A DNA stretch of 32,922 nt from a virus: IMG/VR virus record IMGVR_UViG_3300025085_000100, positions 1-32,922 of that record, one strand, 5' to 3'. Each line of letters begins with the position of its first letter. Positions within the stretch are counted from its first letter, which is position 1. Shown here piece by piece: positions 7,192 to 14,342 of this stretch. The notes under the pieces were generated by a model that saw only the letters and a program-made list of their open reading frames with translations, did no database searches and had not been told where the DNA came from. A program made the position numbers and the translations under genes.

Positions 7192-9458
7192 CCAATAGTA
7201 ACTTTCCTGAAAATGCACCATCTGCCAACCCTGTTTTTTACCGCACCTATAGCCGCCGTAAAGGCAACAAAAAAGAGCATTGGGGTGATGTAGTTAATCG
7301 TTGTGTAGAAGGCCTTAATCAAGTAGGTAAACTCACTACAGATGAGTCTGTACTCATCCAGCAACAAATGGAGCAACTGCACTCGCTACCCTCCGGGCGT
7401 TGGTTGTGGGTAGGTGGTACTAAATGGATCAGTCAACCTCAAAACTTCTCTGGTGCTTATAACTGTACCTCTACTGATCTTAATGACCTGGAGTCTTTCT
7501 CATTGCAGATGGCTCTTCTGATGATGGGATCTGGAACGGGGGCTATCATTGAACCGCGCTGCATCTCTAATCTCCCAAACATCAGTTGTAGCTTTGAGTT
7601 TGAGGTATTAGATAACATTGGTGAATTCAAAGGAGCGCGTAATGAGAACACTGGGCTGCACATTAACGAGGAGAATTGCGCCACTATTATTGTTGGCGAC
7701 TCTAGGGAGGGTTGGGTAAACGCCTTCCTACTTCTTCTTAGAATTGCAACTGGTCAAGAAAACATCAATAAAGTTGTTGTTGACCTTTCACATGTACGCC
7801 CTGCCAATACGCCGATTCAAGGTTTTGGTGGCGTCTCTAATCCCGTTAAACTCGCCCATTTTTATCGCCGTGCAGGAGAGATTCTCCAAAAAGCATACGG
7901 GCGTAAACTTACCTCTGTCGAATGCTGTCTACTACTTGACGAATCATCCCTTGCTGTTGTCGCTGGCAATGTCCGGCGTAGCGCTGGGATGCGTCAGTTC
8001 ATCAGCGATGATGAGCTAGCAGCTGTAGCAAAGGACAATCTCTGGCAACAGGGTGAGGACGGTAAATGGCGCATTGATCCTGAAAGGGATGCCTTGCGTA
8101 TGGCTAATCACACCAGAGTCTTTCATCACAAACCTACATATAAGGATGTAGAAGACTCTGTGCGTAAGCAATTCTGGAGTGGGGAAGGTGCCATTCAATA
8201 TGCACCAGAAGCTATTGCTCGTTCTAATACTGATCTTCTAGATACAGCTAATCGTAAAAAAGAATTTCTTAAAGCTTACGAACAGGATGAGTCTTTAGCT
8301 CGTAACTATCTTTGGAAGCTAGATACACTGATTAGTAAGCAAGAACTCGACCACCGTATGGGTCGATATGGGCTAAACCCCTGTGGTGAAATTCTTGGAA
8401 AAGACTTTCATTGCAATCTTTCTGAAGTACATCTAAACACTTTAGATCCCACTGACCACTTAGCACAAGAGCGTGCTTTCCGTGCTGCAGCTATTGCAGC
8501 TGCCTCGCTTCTCCATCACAATTTTGTAGTGGATCGCTATCAATACAGCCGTAGGGTTGATCCAATTGTTGGTGTCAGCTTTACAGGTCTATTTGATTTC
8601 TTTGTAATGGCCTTCGGAAGTGAGTGGTTGAAGTGGTGGGAACTTGGCCGTCCTGACACTCCTATTGGAATTATCTTTGCTGCTCAAGAGCAGGAATTTC
8701 TTTCCTATTGGAAGGATATTGTTGAGGAAACTGTTGAGGACTATTGCCGTAAACATAGTCTTCGAGTTCCTAACAGAACGACAACTGTTCAACCGGCGGG
8801 TACTAAGTCTTTATTGACAGGTGCTTCTCCTGGATGGCACCCCCCCAAAGCTGCTCGGTTTATCCGTCGTATTACTTTTGGGAAAAATGATCCTGTTGCC
8901 TTGGCTTGTGAAGCTTATGGTTACAAGATTATTCCTTCTCAATCTGATCGAGATGAAACCGGAGCATTACTAGAGGATCCTCGTGATCCAAGATGTACTG
9001 AATGGTTGGTTGAAATTCCTACCGAAACATCCTGGGCAAATATGCCTGGATGTGACTCCATTGACATCAATGCTTTTAGTGTTGAAGCTCAATATAAATT
9101 TTATATGCAAGTTCAAACTTATTACACCACTCACAATACTTCAGCAACTCTGGAGTTTCGTGAGAATGAGATTGAATCCCTGTCTAAATTGATTTATGAA
9201 TCTATTGAGAATGACAGTGGATACATCTCTGCAGCATTGCTGGCACGTTTTGATGCAAACGAAACTTTTCCGCGTCTGCCGTTTGAACCTATTTCTAAAT
9301 CACAGTTTGATGCTATGCAATCAGAAGTAGTGTCTCGCCGGATTACCAGTGACTTTTCTCTAGCTATGGAATCCTTTGGGACCAATCTTGGGGATGGTCA
9401 AGGTCCTGCTGCCTGTGATTCTGATAAATGTCTTTTTGCTGAATCAAAACCAAAGTAA
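7188..9458 (+). CDS. nrdJ: Adenosylcobalamin-dependent (class II) ribonucleoside-triphosphate reductase
   Basis: A 756-residue, monomeric class II ribonucleotide reductase of the Lactobacillus leichmannii type, reducing NTPs to dNTPs with coenzyme B12. Visible landmarks are YNCTSTDL with Cys93 (redox pair), LNPCGEILG with Cys399 (thiyl radical position) plus the catalytic Glu, FHCNLSEVHL with Cys409 (redox pair), and a shuttle pair near the C-terminus in CDSDKC (Cys743, Cys748). The QPAGTKSLLTG segment matches the substrate phosphate-binding loop. The length is near that of the 739-residue Lactobacillus enzyme, so there is no intein. Using this class implies dependence on host cobalamin, common in cyanobacteria. 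It overlaps thyX by 4 bases. Confidence 0.95.
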   Translation: MTNSNFPENAPSANPVFYRTYSRRKGNKKEHWGDVVNRCVEGLNQVGKLTTDESVLIQQQMEQLHSLPSGRWLWVGGTKWISQPQNFSGAYNCTSTDLNDLESFSLQMALLMMGSGTGAIIEPRCISNLPNISCSFEFEVLDNIGEFKGARNENTGLHINEENCATIIVGDSREGWVNAFLLLLRIATGQENINKVVVDLSHVRPANTPIQGFGGVSNPVKLAHFYRRAGEILQKAYGRKLTSVECCLLLDESSLAVVAGNVRRSAGMRQFISDDELAAVAKDNLWQQGEDGKWRIDPERDALRMANHTRVFHHKPTYKDVEDSVRKQFWSGEGAIQYAPEAIARSNTDLLDTANRKKEFLKAYEQDESLARNYLWKLDTLISKQELDHRMGRYGLNPCGEILGKDFHCNLSEVHLNTLDPTDHLAQERAFRAAAIAAASLLHHNFVVDRYQYSRRVDPIVGVSFTGLFDFFVMAFGSEWLKWWELGRPDTPIGIIFAAQEQEFLSYWKDIVEETVEDYCRKHSLRVPNRTTTVQPAGTKSLLTGASPGWHPPKAARFIRRITFGKNDPVALACEAYGYKIIPSQSDRDETGALLEDPRDPRCTEWLVEIPTETSWANMPGCDSIDINAFSVEAQYKFYMQVQTYYTTHNTSATLEFRENEIESLSKLIYESIENDSGYISAALLARFDANETFPRLPFEPISKSQFDAMQSEVVSRRITSDFSLAMESFGTNLGDGQGPAACDSDKCLFAESKPK

Positions 9459-9646
9459 TGATTATTACCGAAGATCTCGGCCTTGCGTCCCTTTCATCAG
9501 GGACCCTCAAGGGCGTGGTGGCTGAACTGGATTCATTGTTTCCAGATGTCTACCCAGACTATTTAACTGATCCAAGAGAGCTTGCTTACAGAGCTGGGCA
9601 ACTCTCTGTCGTTCGGCTTTTAAAAGTAAAACTCGACAAAACCTAA
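9458..9646 (+). CDS. Small hypothetical protein after nrdJ
   Basis: A 62-residue protein, not recognised. The start is fused to the nrdJ stop (TAATG, one base shared). It begins MIITEDLGLASLSSG and has a C-terminal amphipathic helix ELAYRAGQLSVVRLLKVKL. There are no cysteines, no transmembrane segment and no signal peptide. The tight coupling and the clear gap before the next gene's Shine-Dalgarno support translation. It marks the boundary between the nucleotide-supply genes and the head genes. Confidence 0.65.
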   Translation: MIITEDLGLASLSSGTLKGVVAELDSLFPDVYPDYLTDPRELAYRAGQLSVVRLLKVKLDKT

Positions 9647-9649
9647 GGA

Positions 9650-9655
9650 GCAAGA
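9650..9655 (+). promoter_or_regulatory. Strong ribosome binding site for the gp7.3-like gene
   Basis: TAAGGAG followed 6-7 bases later by ATG 9658. Most genes here have weak or overlapping starts, so this near-perfect Shine-Dalgarno marks a well-translated structural gene and fixes its start. Confidence 0.6.
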
Positions 9656-9657
9656 TT

Positions 9658-10215
9658 ATGTGTGGTGGTGGTGGTGGAAGCAAAGGCCCATCTAAAAAAG
9701 AAAAGAGAAAAGAGCAGGAGCGGCAAGACAGAATTAACCGAGAAAATCAGGAGCGTTATGAGCAACAAATTGCTGAGCAGGCAAGGATCAATGAAGAGAA
9801 TAATGCCCGTCTTCAGGAACAATTTCGTATTGGGCGAGAAGACTCTGAAAGGCGTTATCAGGAAGGTCTCTTAGCACAACAAAACCGGGCTGTTCTAGAT
9901 CAAAGAATGGCAGAACAAGCCCGTATTCAACAAGAGGCACAACTTGCTGCACAACTAAAAGCTCAGCGAGAGGCTGAAGAGCGTGCTCGTCTTGAAGCTG
10001 AAAAGGCTAGAAATCTTGGCCGCTCAACAGAAGCTGCTGAGGCAGGCGTTGTTCAAAAGAACAAGCAGATGAAAAAATCCAAGAAAAAAGCACGTCTTGG
10101 TACTAAGCAGTTGACTAAGGATCTAAATCCTCTGGCTATTAACACTCTGGGTATTGCTAAAAAAGGCAGTAAATCTAGTAATGGTCTAAACATTGCTCAA
10201 ATTAAAAAGTATTAA
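9658..10215 (+). CDS. T7 gp7.3-like virion / tail-assembly protein
   Basis: A 185-residue protein starting MCGGGGGSKG, followed by a long charged coiled coil (about residues 12-125, very rich in Glu, Arg, Gln) and a basic tail. The tail carries KKARLGTKQL and ends near SSNGLNIAQ. This resembles the C-terminus of T7 gp7.3 as I recall it (KKARAGGKKSL, then GGGINI), and the position just before the portal matches T7 gene order (7.3, 8). gp7.3 is a minor virion or tail-associated protein. The N-terminal Met-Cys is also seen on gp14 here; no signal peptide precedes it, so lipidation is unlikely. The start is set by the strong Shine-Dalgarno. Confidence 0.6.
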   Translation: MCGGGGGSKGPSKKEKRKEQERQDRINRENQERYEQQIAEQARINEENNARLQEQFRIGREDSERRYQEGLLAQQNRAVLDQRMAEQARIQQEAQLAAQLKAQREAEERARLEAEKARNLGRSTEAAEAGVVQKNKQMKKSKKKARLGTKQLTKDLNPLAINTLGIAKKGSKSSNGLNIAQIKKY

Positions 10216-10218
10216 TAA

Positions 10219-11898
10219 ATGGAAAAAACAGTAGCAGCTGAATACGCCCGGCTGTCAGCTAACAGGACTCAGTTCCTAGACGACGCAAGAGCATGTGCCA
10301 AGTTAAGTGTCCCGTACATGATGCCGCCTAGCGGCCACTCTGGTGGGAACAAACTACATACACCTTGGCAATCAGTCGGTGCAAAAGGTGTAAATGTTAT
10401 GGCATCTCGTCTGATGTTGAGCTTGTTCCCTGTCAATGCAAAATTTTTTAAGTTGCAAATTGCTGACGGGGCCTTAGCTCAAGACCCAGATATTGATGCA
10501 CAAGCAAGGTCTGAAATTGATCTTGTCTTGTCAAAGATGGAACGTGTTGTGATGCAGGACGTGGCCGAAAAGGCTGATCGTGTCCTTCTTCACCAAGCTA
10601 TGAAACATCTAGTTGTTTCTGGCAACGTTTTGGTATTTATGGGTAAGAAAGGTCTGAAGCTATACCCTCTAGATCGCTATGTAATCCGTAGAGATGGCGA
10701 TGGTCAGGTTACTAAGATCATCACTGTGGAGGCTGTAGATGCCGACACAATGCCTGATTATGTCCCTAAGAATAATGGCGTACAACCTGCAAATCATGTG
10801 GGTGAGCCTGGTGGTGGTATTCCTTCTGATCTAAAAATCGATCCCAGTAGCAATGAAGTTGCTGTCTATACCTGTGTAAAACTTATAGACGGTCAATGGA
10901 AATGGTATCAGGAAGTTGATGGACAGATCCTTGAAGGTTCTCAGTCTTCAGCACCAAAGACAGCCAATCCCTGGCTCGCTCTTAGGTTCAATGTTGTAGA
11001 TGGCGAAGATTACGGTCGGAGCAGAATTTCTGAATATCGTGCTGATCTTCAAAGTCTTGATTCTTTAATGCAGAGTCTTGTCGAAGGAGCAAGTGCGAGT
11101 GCGAAAGTAGTTTTTACAATTTCACCTAGTGCAACTACTAAACCTAATCAATTAGCCCAAGCTGGCAATGGAGCTATTATCCAAGGCCGACCAGAGGACA
11201 TAGGTGTAGTTAGTGTTGGCAAACAAGGAGATTTTAAAACAGCTTATGACATGGTTCAAACTTTGACCCAGCGTCTAAGTGAAGCTTTCCTTGTCTTTAC
11301 TCCTAGAGATTCCGAACGCACAACAGCCGAAGAAATCAGATTTACCCAACAGGCCTTGGACGAAATGTTGGGAGGAATCTATGCCTCTCTAACTACAGAA
11401 CTACTCGAACCTTTTATTAATAGAAAGCTGCTAGTTCTGCAACGTCAACGAATGTTGCCACAGTTACCAAAGATTAATGGTAAACCTGCTGTCTTCCCGA
11501 CAGTGGTTGCTGGTCTCGAAGGCGTAGGCCGCGGCCAAGATCGTGAAGCATTGATGATGTTTATGCAAACTTTGGCACAGACCCTCGGGCCTGAGGCGAT
11601 GCTTGCAAACCTAAATCCTGATGAAGCGATTAAACGCCTCGCAGCATCAGCAGGAATTGATTATTTGGGCCTTGTCAAGACGCCTGAACAGAAACAGCAG
11701 GAATCAGAGGCTGCACAGCAGCAGGCACAGCAGCAGGCAATCCTTTCACAAGCCGGTCAACTGGCTAAATCCCCTCTGGCTGACCCTGATAAAAACCCCG
11801 CACTTATGGAGCAAATGAATGGCGGAGCCGAAGAAGAAGCAATCCCCGCTGAAGGAGGAGGTCCTATTGAAGAAGGAGTCCCCGAAGCAGGAATCTAA
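10219..11898 (+). CDS. Portal protein (head-tail connector, T7 gp8-like)
   Basis: A 559-residue portal expected to form the dodecameric ring at the capsid vertex through which DNA is packaged and to which gp11 attaches. It shows T7 portal blocks: the N-terminal helix with RTQFLDDARACAKLSVPYM, SVGAKGVNVMASRLMLSLFP, a central EYRADLQSLDSLMQSLVEGA, and TAEEIRFTQQALDEMLGG. The C-terminus is Gln/Ala- then Glu/Gly-rich (EQKQQESEAAQQQAQQQ, then EEEAIPAEGGG) and is probably disordered. Its length is close to T7 gp8 (536). It starts three bases after the gp7.3-like stop, and the last 80 bases are overlapped by the next small gene. Confidence 0.95.
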   Translation: MEKTVAAEYARLSANRTQFLDDARACAKLSVPYMMPPSGHSGGNKLHTPWQSVGAKGVNVMASRLMLSLFPVNAKFFKLQIADGALAQDPDIDAQARSEIDLVLSKMERVVMQDVAEKADRVLLHQAMKHLVVSGNVLVFMGKKGLKLYPLDRYVIRRDGDGQVTKIITVEAVDADTMPDYVPKNNGVQPANHVGEPGGGIPSDLKIDPSSNEVAVYTCVKLIDGQWKWYQEVDGQILEGSQSSAPKTANPWLALRFNVVDGEDYGRSRISEYRADLQSLDSLMQSLVEGASASAKVVFTISPSATTKPNQLAQAGNGAIIQGRPEDIGVVSVGKQGDFKTAYDMVQTLTQRLSEAFLVFTPRDSERTTAEEIRFTQQALDEMLGGIYASLTTELLEPFINRKLLVLQRQRMLPQLPKINGKPAVFPTVVAGLEGVGRGQDREALMMFMQTLAQTLGPEAMLANLNPDEAIKRLAASAGIDYLGLVKTPEQKQQESEAAQQQAQQQAILSQAGQLAKSPLADPDKNPALMEQMNGGAEEEAIPAEGGGPIEEGVPEAGI

Positions 11899-12025
11899 GC
11901 CTTCAAACAAATACGCACCCACTCAAAAAGTTCGCCCAAGTATTGGTGCATCTCGTGTTGGTCAACCCAATGCGGGGCGTGTCACTGCTGCGAATCTCAA
12001 CACCGTTAAAATCACTGTTCACTGA
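11819..12025 (+). CDS. Small basic protein between portal and scaffold
   Basis: A 68-residue Lys- and Pro-rich protein, not recognised. The first 27 residues lie in another frame over the portal tail. The rest fills the gap exactly, and the TGA shares a base with the scaffold ATG (12025). The C-terminal half is well-behaved sequence (NKYAPTQKVRP, GRVTAANLNTVKITVH). The start is uncertain: without a start nearer 11898, ATG 11819 is the only reasonable choice. Its position among head genes suggests a virion or assembly accessory role, by inference only. Confidence 0.6.
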   Translation: MAEPKKKQSPLKEEVLLKKESPKQESKPSNKYAPTQKVRPSIGASRVGQPNAGRVTAANLNTVKITVH

Positions 12026-12870
12026 TGACCACAACTACATTTAATCCCCAAGATGAAGCCTCTGAGGCTGCGCGTGTAGAAGCCGAAGCGCGAGCGTTGC
12101 AAAGTGGCGAAGAGTTAATTGCCAAGCAAGAAGCAGCTGCTCAAGAAAAGTTTGACTCAGATCAAAAGGCTCTTGATACAGAGGCCAACTATGCCGGTAA
12201 ATATAAATCTGCTGAGGAGCTTGAAAAAGCTTACTTGGAACTTCAGAAAAAGCTTGGGGACCGCACCGAGGACTCAGAGGAGCAGCCTGTTGCAGAAGAG
12301 CAAGAGGAGGCCTCTGAAGAGACCGAGACAGAAGCTGAGCCTACTGAGGCTTATCAATCCCTTGAAGCCGCTTCTCAGGAGTATGAGGAGGGTGGGCAGC
12401 TATCCGAGGCAACCCTTGAAAAGCTCTCCCAACTGGATAGCAAAGAGCTAATCGAGAATTGGGTGGAATACGTCAATAGCTCGAAGCCTGAACAGCCCGC
12501 AGGAGCTATGCCCCAAGAGGAAGTAGACAGAATCATGGGTTCTGTTGGGGGCACTGACCAATACGAAACAATGGTCGGCTGGGCTAGTGAGGCCTTGGCT
12601 CCTGATGAGATTGCGGCTTATGATTCTGTGGTTTCCAGTGGTAACCCTGATGCCATATATTGGGCAGTACAGGGGCTTAGATCGAAATACGTCGAGTCCA
12701 ATGGTTACGAGGGTAAGCAGGTATCTGGTGTAAGGGCTCCGCGTCCTGAACCCGGTTTCCGTAGTCAAGCCGAATTGGCTCGGGCTATTTCTGACTCTCG
12801 TTACCGCGACGATCCCGCATACAGACTCGACGTTCAAGACAAACTTGCGCGATCTGGGGATCTCATGTAA
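12025..12870 (+). CDS. Capsid assembly scaffold protein (T7 gp9-like)
   Basis: A 281-residue, very acidic protein (Glu/Ala/Gln-rich first half) located immediately before the major capsid gene, as T7 gene 9. It would assemble the procapsid and leave before maturation. Features include the long helical N-terminal half, NYAGKYKSAEELEKAYLELQ with a polyacidic stretch after it, and a C-terminal PRPEPGFRSQAELARAISD block followed by RYRDDPAYRLDV. This C-terminal block recurs in T7-like scaffolds, where it contacts the capsid. The start is fused to the upstream stop. Confidence 0.85.
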   Translation: MTTTTFNPQDEASEAARVEAEARALQSGEELIAKQEAAAQEKFDSDQKALDTEANYAGKYKSAEELEKAYLELQKKLGDRTEDSEEQPVAEEQEEASEETETEAEPTEAYQSLEAASQEYEEGGQLSEATLEKLSQLDSKELIENWVEYVNSSKPEQPAGAMPQEEVDRIMGSVGGTDQYETMVGWASEALAPDEIAAYDSVVSSGNPDAIYWAVQGLRSKYVESNGYEGKQVSGVRAPRPEPGFRSQAELARAISDSRYRDDPAYRLDVQDKLARSGDLM

Positions 12871-12898
12871 ACGTCTCGGAAAAGGCGTCGGTTACGAA

Positions 12899-12944
12899 AG
12901 GGTGCTCTGGCTGAGTTTGGGGGGTTCGATTCCCCCCTCACCTT
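12899..12944 (+). ncRNA. tRNA-like structure lacking an anticodon arm
   Basis: A compact three-way junction can be drawn. The closing stem is AGGGTG (12899-12904) with CACCTT (12939-12944), with one G-U pair. A mini hairpin CTC-TGGCT-GAG occupies 12905-12915. A T-arm is formed by six G-C pairs (12919-12924 with 12932-12937) around the 7-base loop TTCGATT, the canonical T-loop. The sequence GGTGCTCTGGCTGAG resembles the 5' end of a bacterial tRNA-Ser or tRNA-Leu, so this may be a tRNA whose middle was deleted. It cannot decode. It lies in the capsid mRNA leader and could be a processing site or stability element; this is inferred from structure only. Confidence 0.5.
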
Positions 12945-12947
12945 ATT

Positions 12948-12965
12948 AAGGAAGCTTCGGACCTT
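12948..12965 (+). other. C(UUCG)G-capped hairpin in capsid leader
   Basis: AAGG (12948-12951) pairs with CCTT (12962-12965), enclosing a C(UUCG)G tetraloop at 12955-12960 and a small asymmetric internal loop. It directly follows the tRNA-like element. The capping loop is unusually stable, but the stem is short, so the call is tentative. Confidence 0.35.
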
Positions 12966-13010
12966 GTAAAAAACCAGCCCGATATATCTGGGCCTTGAAA
13001 GAGATACCCC

Positions 13011-13046
13011 ATTCGGTGTAATTACTCGACAACTGAATACTTTTTT
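13011..13046 (+). terminator. Weak terminator-like hairpin upstream of capsid gene
   Basis: ATTCGGT (13011-13017) can pair with ACTGAAT (13032-13038) over seven pairs including one G-U. Two bases later comes a run of six T (13041-13046). The stem is AT-rich with a 14-base loop, so termination would be inefficient; it may instead be a leader structure or attenuator. Confidence 0.3.
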
Positions 13047-13049
13047 AAG

Positions 13050-13061
13050 TGAAGATCTTCA
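13050..13061. repeat. 12-bp perfect palindrome upstream of capsid gene
   Basis: TGAAGATCTTCA is a perfect inverted repeat without a loop, 36 bases before the capsid start. It is followed by AT-rich sequence with a tandem TTTAACTT repeat (13071-13086). It could be a protein-binding site or part of a late promoter. No matching copy was noticed elsewhere in the window. Confidence 0.4.
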
Positions 13062-13096
13062 TAGCACATATTTAACTTTTTAACTTTTAAATAAAC

Positions 13097-14035
13097 ATGG
13101 CAAACATGAATCTTACGCGTCCAGGCGCGTCAAATGGAGGCAGCGATTCTCGCGCCTTGCTACTCAAGCTGTTTACTGGAGAGGTGTATGAATCTTTCCG
13201 TACAGCCCTAATCGCCAAGCCTCTTGTTCAGAGCCGTACTCTGACTAACGGCAAAGAAGCCCAATTCATCCATACCGGGACCATGACGGCGGGTTTTCAT
13301 ACGCCGGGAACCCCACTACTCGGTAATGGAAGTGGTACAGATGGTGCCCCTAAGCAAGCCGAAACCACCATCACTGTAGACCAACTACTTATTTCTCAAG
13401 CGTTCGTTTACGAACTCGATAGTGTTCTTGCTCACTACGATATTCGCGGCCCAATTGCTCGTCAAATCGGACAAAGTTTGGCCGAACATTATGACCGTCG
13501 TATCTTCCGTGTGCTTGATCGTGCAGCAGTAGCCACGGCTCCTGTTACAGGTGAACCCGGTGGATTTACTGTTGGATTGGGTGCAAATAACGAGTACAAT
13601 GCTCAATCTTTAGTCGACGGTTTCTTTGAAGCTGCGGCTGTATTAGATGAACGTTCTGCTCCTAAAGATGGCCGAGTAGCTGTACTTAGCCCCAGGCAAT
13701 ATTATAGCTTAATTTCTAGCGTGGACACTAATATCTTAAATCGGGATATTGGCAACACCCAAGGTAATTTGAACTCTGGCGATGGTCTTTATGAGATCGC
13801 CGGTATCAAGATTCAAAAGTCCAACAACATTCCTTTCCTCGGAAAGTATGGTGTGGCCACTGGTACAGCTATCGAAGATACCGATACTACCAATGAGAAG
13901 AATGACTACGGTGATACCACCGACTTCAGCAACTCTTGCGGATTGATTTTCCATCGTGATGCAGCGGCTGCCGTAGAGGCAATTGGTCCTTCTGTTCAAA
14001 CTTCTGGTGGAGATGTTTCCATCATGTATCAGGGT
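13097..14035 (+). CDS. Major capsid protein, exon 1 (T7 gp10-like; split gene)
   Basis: The first 313 codons of the major head protein, HK97 fold by family. T7-like capsid blocks are present: LLLKLFTGEVYESFRTALI at the N-terminus, YELDSVLAHYDIRGPIARQ, VLSPRQYYSLIS, and near the end RDAAAAVEAIGPSVQ then SGGDVSIMYQG. In relatives the chain continues from MYQG with a conserved GRLAMG-type tail. Here it instead meets AAG TGA, because a group I intron begins at 14036. The missing tail is found as exon 2 at 14258. A spliced product would be 338 residues, close to T7 10A (345). Unspliced mRNA yields a 314-residue protein ending in Lys. The leader of 226 bases is highly structured, and a terminator follows exon 2. 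Confidence 0.93.
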
Positions 14036-14257
14036 AAGTGATTGCCCCTTTAGCGAGTAATCGTTAAATAAACACTGGATGAATTCAGGGAAACCTAAGG
14101 CGAAAGCTATGGCAATCCTGAGCTAAGCCTCTCAAGCGTGAGAGGAAAGTGCATCGACTAGGTGGTGTGACACGCTTGTCACGTAATACACCAATAGCGT
14201 CCGGCACCCAAAGGGGTGAAGATATAGTCAGAGCCACATTAAAGTGTGGATAACTTG
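14036..14257 (+). ncRNA. Group I self-splicing intron in the capsid gene
   Basis: A 222-base intron without an ORF. P1: exon GGGT (14032-14035) plus AA pairs with TTGCCC (14042-14047), giving the required U-G at the 5' splice site and a GUGA loop. P3: ACACTG (14072-14077) with TGGTGT (14163-14168). P4: TCAGG (14085-14089) with CCTGA (14117-14121). P5 ends in a GAAA tetraloop (14102-14105). P6a: CCTCTC with GAGAGG (14128-14145). P7: GACTA (14156-14160) with TAGTC (14225-14229) in the classic AAGATATAGTC. P8 and a CACCC/GGGTG hairpin lie between. P9: CCACAT with GTGTGG (14234-14249). The intron ends in G (14257). P10: GATC of exon 2 with GATT (14040-14043). Joining is in phase 0. Confidence 0.93.
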
Positions 14258-14335
14258 GATCTCGTTGTGGGACGCCTTGCAATGGGCGCAGGCGCAGTCC
14301 GCGTCTCTGTTGCAGGTGCTTTCCGTAACACCTGA
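14258..14335 (+). CDS. Major capsid protein, exon 2
   Basis: Twenty-five codons plus TGA encoding DLVVGRLAMGAGAVRV then SVAGAFRNT. No start codon or Shine-Dalgarno precedes it, but fused to exon 1 it restores the C-terminus expected for T7-like capsids (MYQG-DLVVGRLAMG; T7 has AKYAMGHGGLRPE at this place). In an unspliced reading this stretch would be untranslated despite its clear protein-like character. The intron-exon boundary is fixed to one base by the terminal G, the P10 pairing and the frame. Confidence 0.9.
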   Translation, partial: DLVVGRLAMGAGAVRVSVAGAFRNT

Positions 14336-14342
14336 TTTTATG

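Noticed and set aside
7188-9458. Intein or intron in nrdJ or the DNA polymerase, common in phages
   Set aside because: Both genes run uninterrupted at family length or shorter, with catalytic motifs in normal spacing.
12448-12837. Antisense ORF of 129 codons in the scaffold gene
   Set aside because: It is a shadow of the scaffold frame, on the otherwise unused strand, with no start context or family pattern.
12870-12946. A complete tRNA gene ending at the T-arm
   Set aside because: The T-arm is perfect, but no 5' acceptor strand complementary to the 3' side lies about 70 bases upstream, and no anticodon arm fits between. Only a shortened tRNA-like fold is supported.
12946-13045. Permuted two-piece tmRNA (as in some cyanobacteria) starting with this T-arm
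   Set aside because: No tag-peptide frame or matching 5' acceptor piece was found downstream before the capsid start.
13087-14074. Shared TTAAATAAACA upstream of capsid and inside the intron as a promoter repeat
   Set aside because: An 11-base AT-rich match; the second copy lies in the intron between P1 and P3. Chance similarity is the simpler view.
14085-14282. Antisense ORF of 65 codons over the intron
   Set aside because: It reads through the conserved ribozyme core on the opposite strand and has no recognisable protein pattern. The RNA structure explains the sequence.
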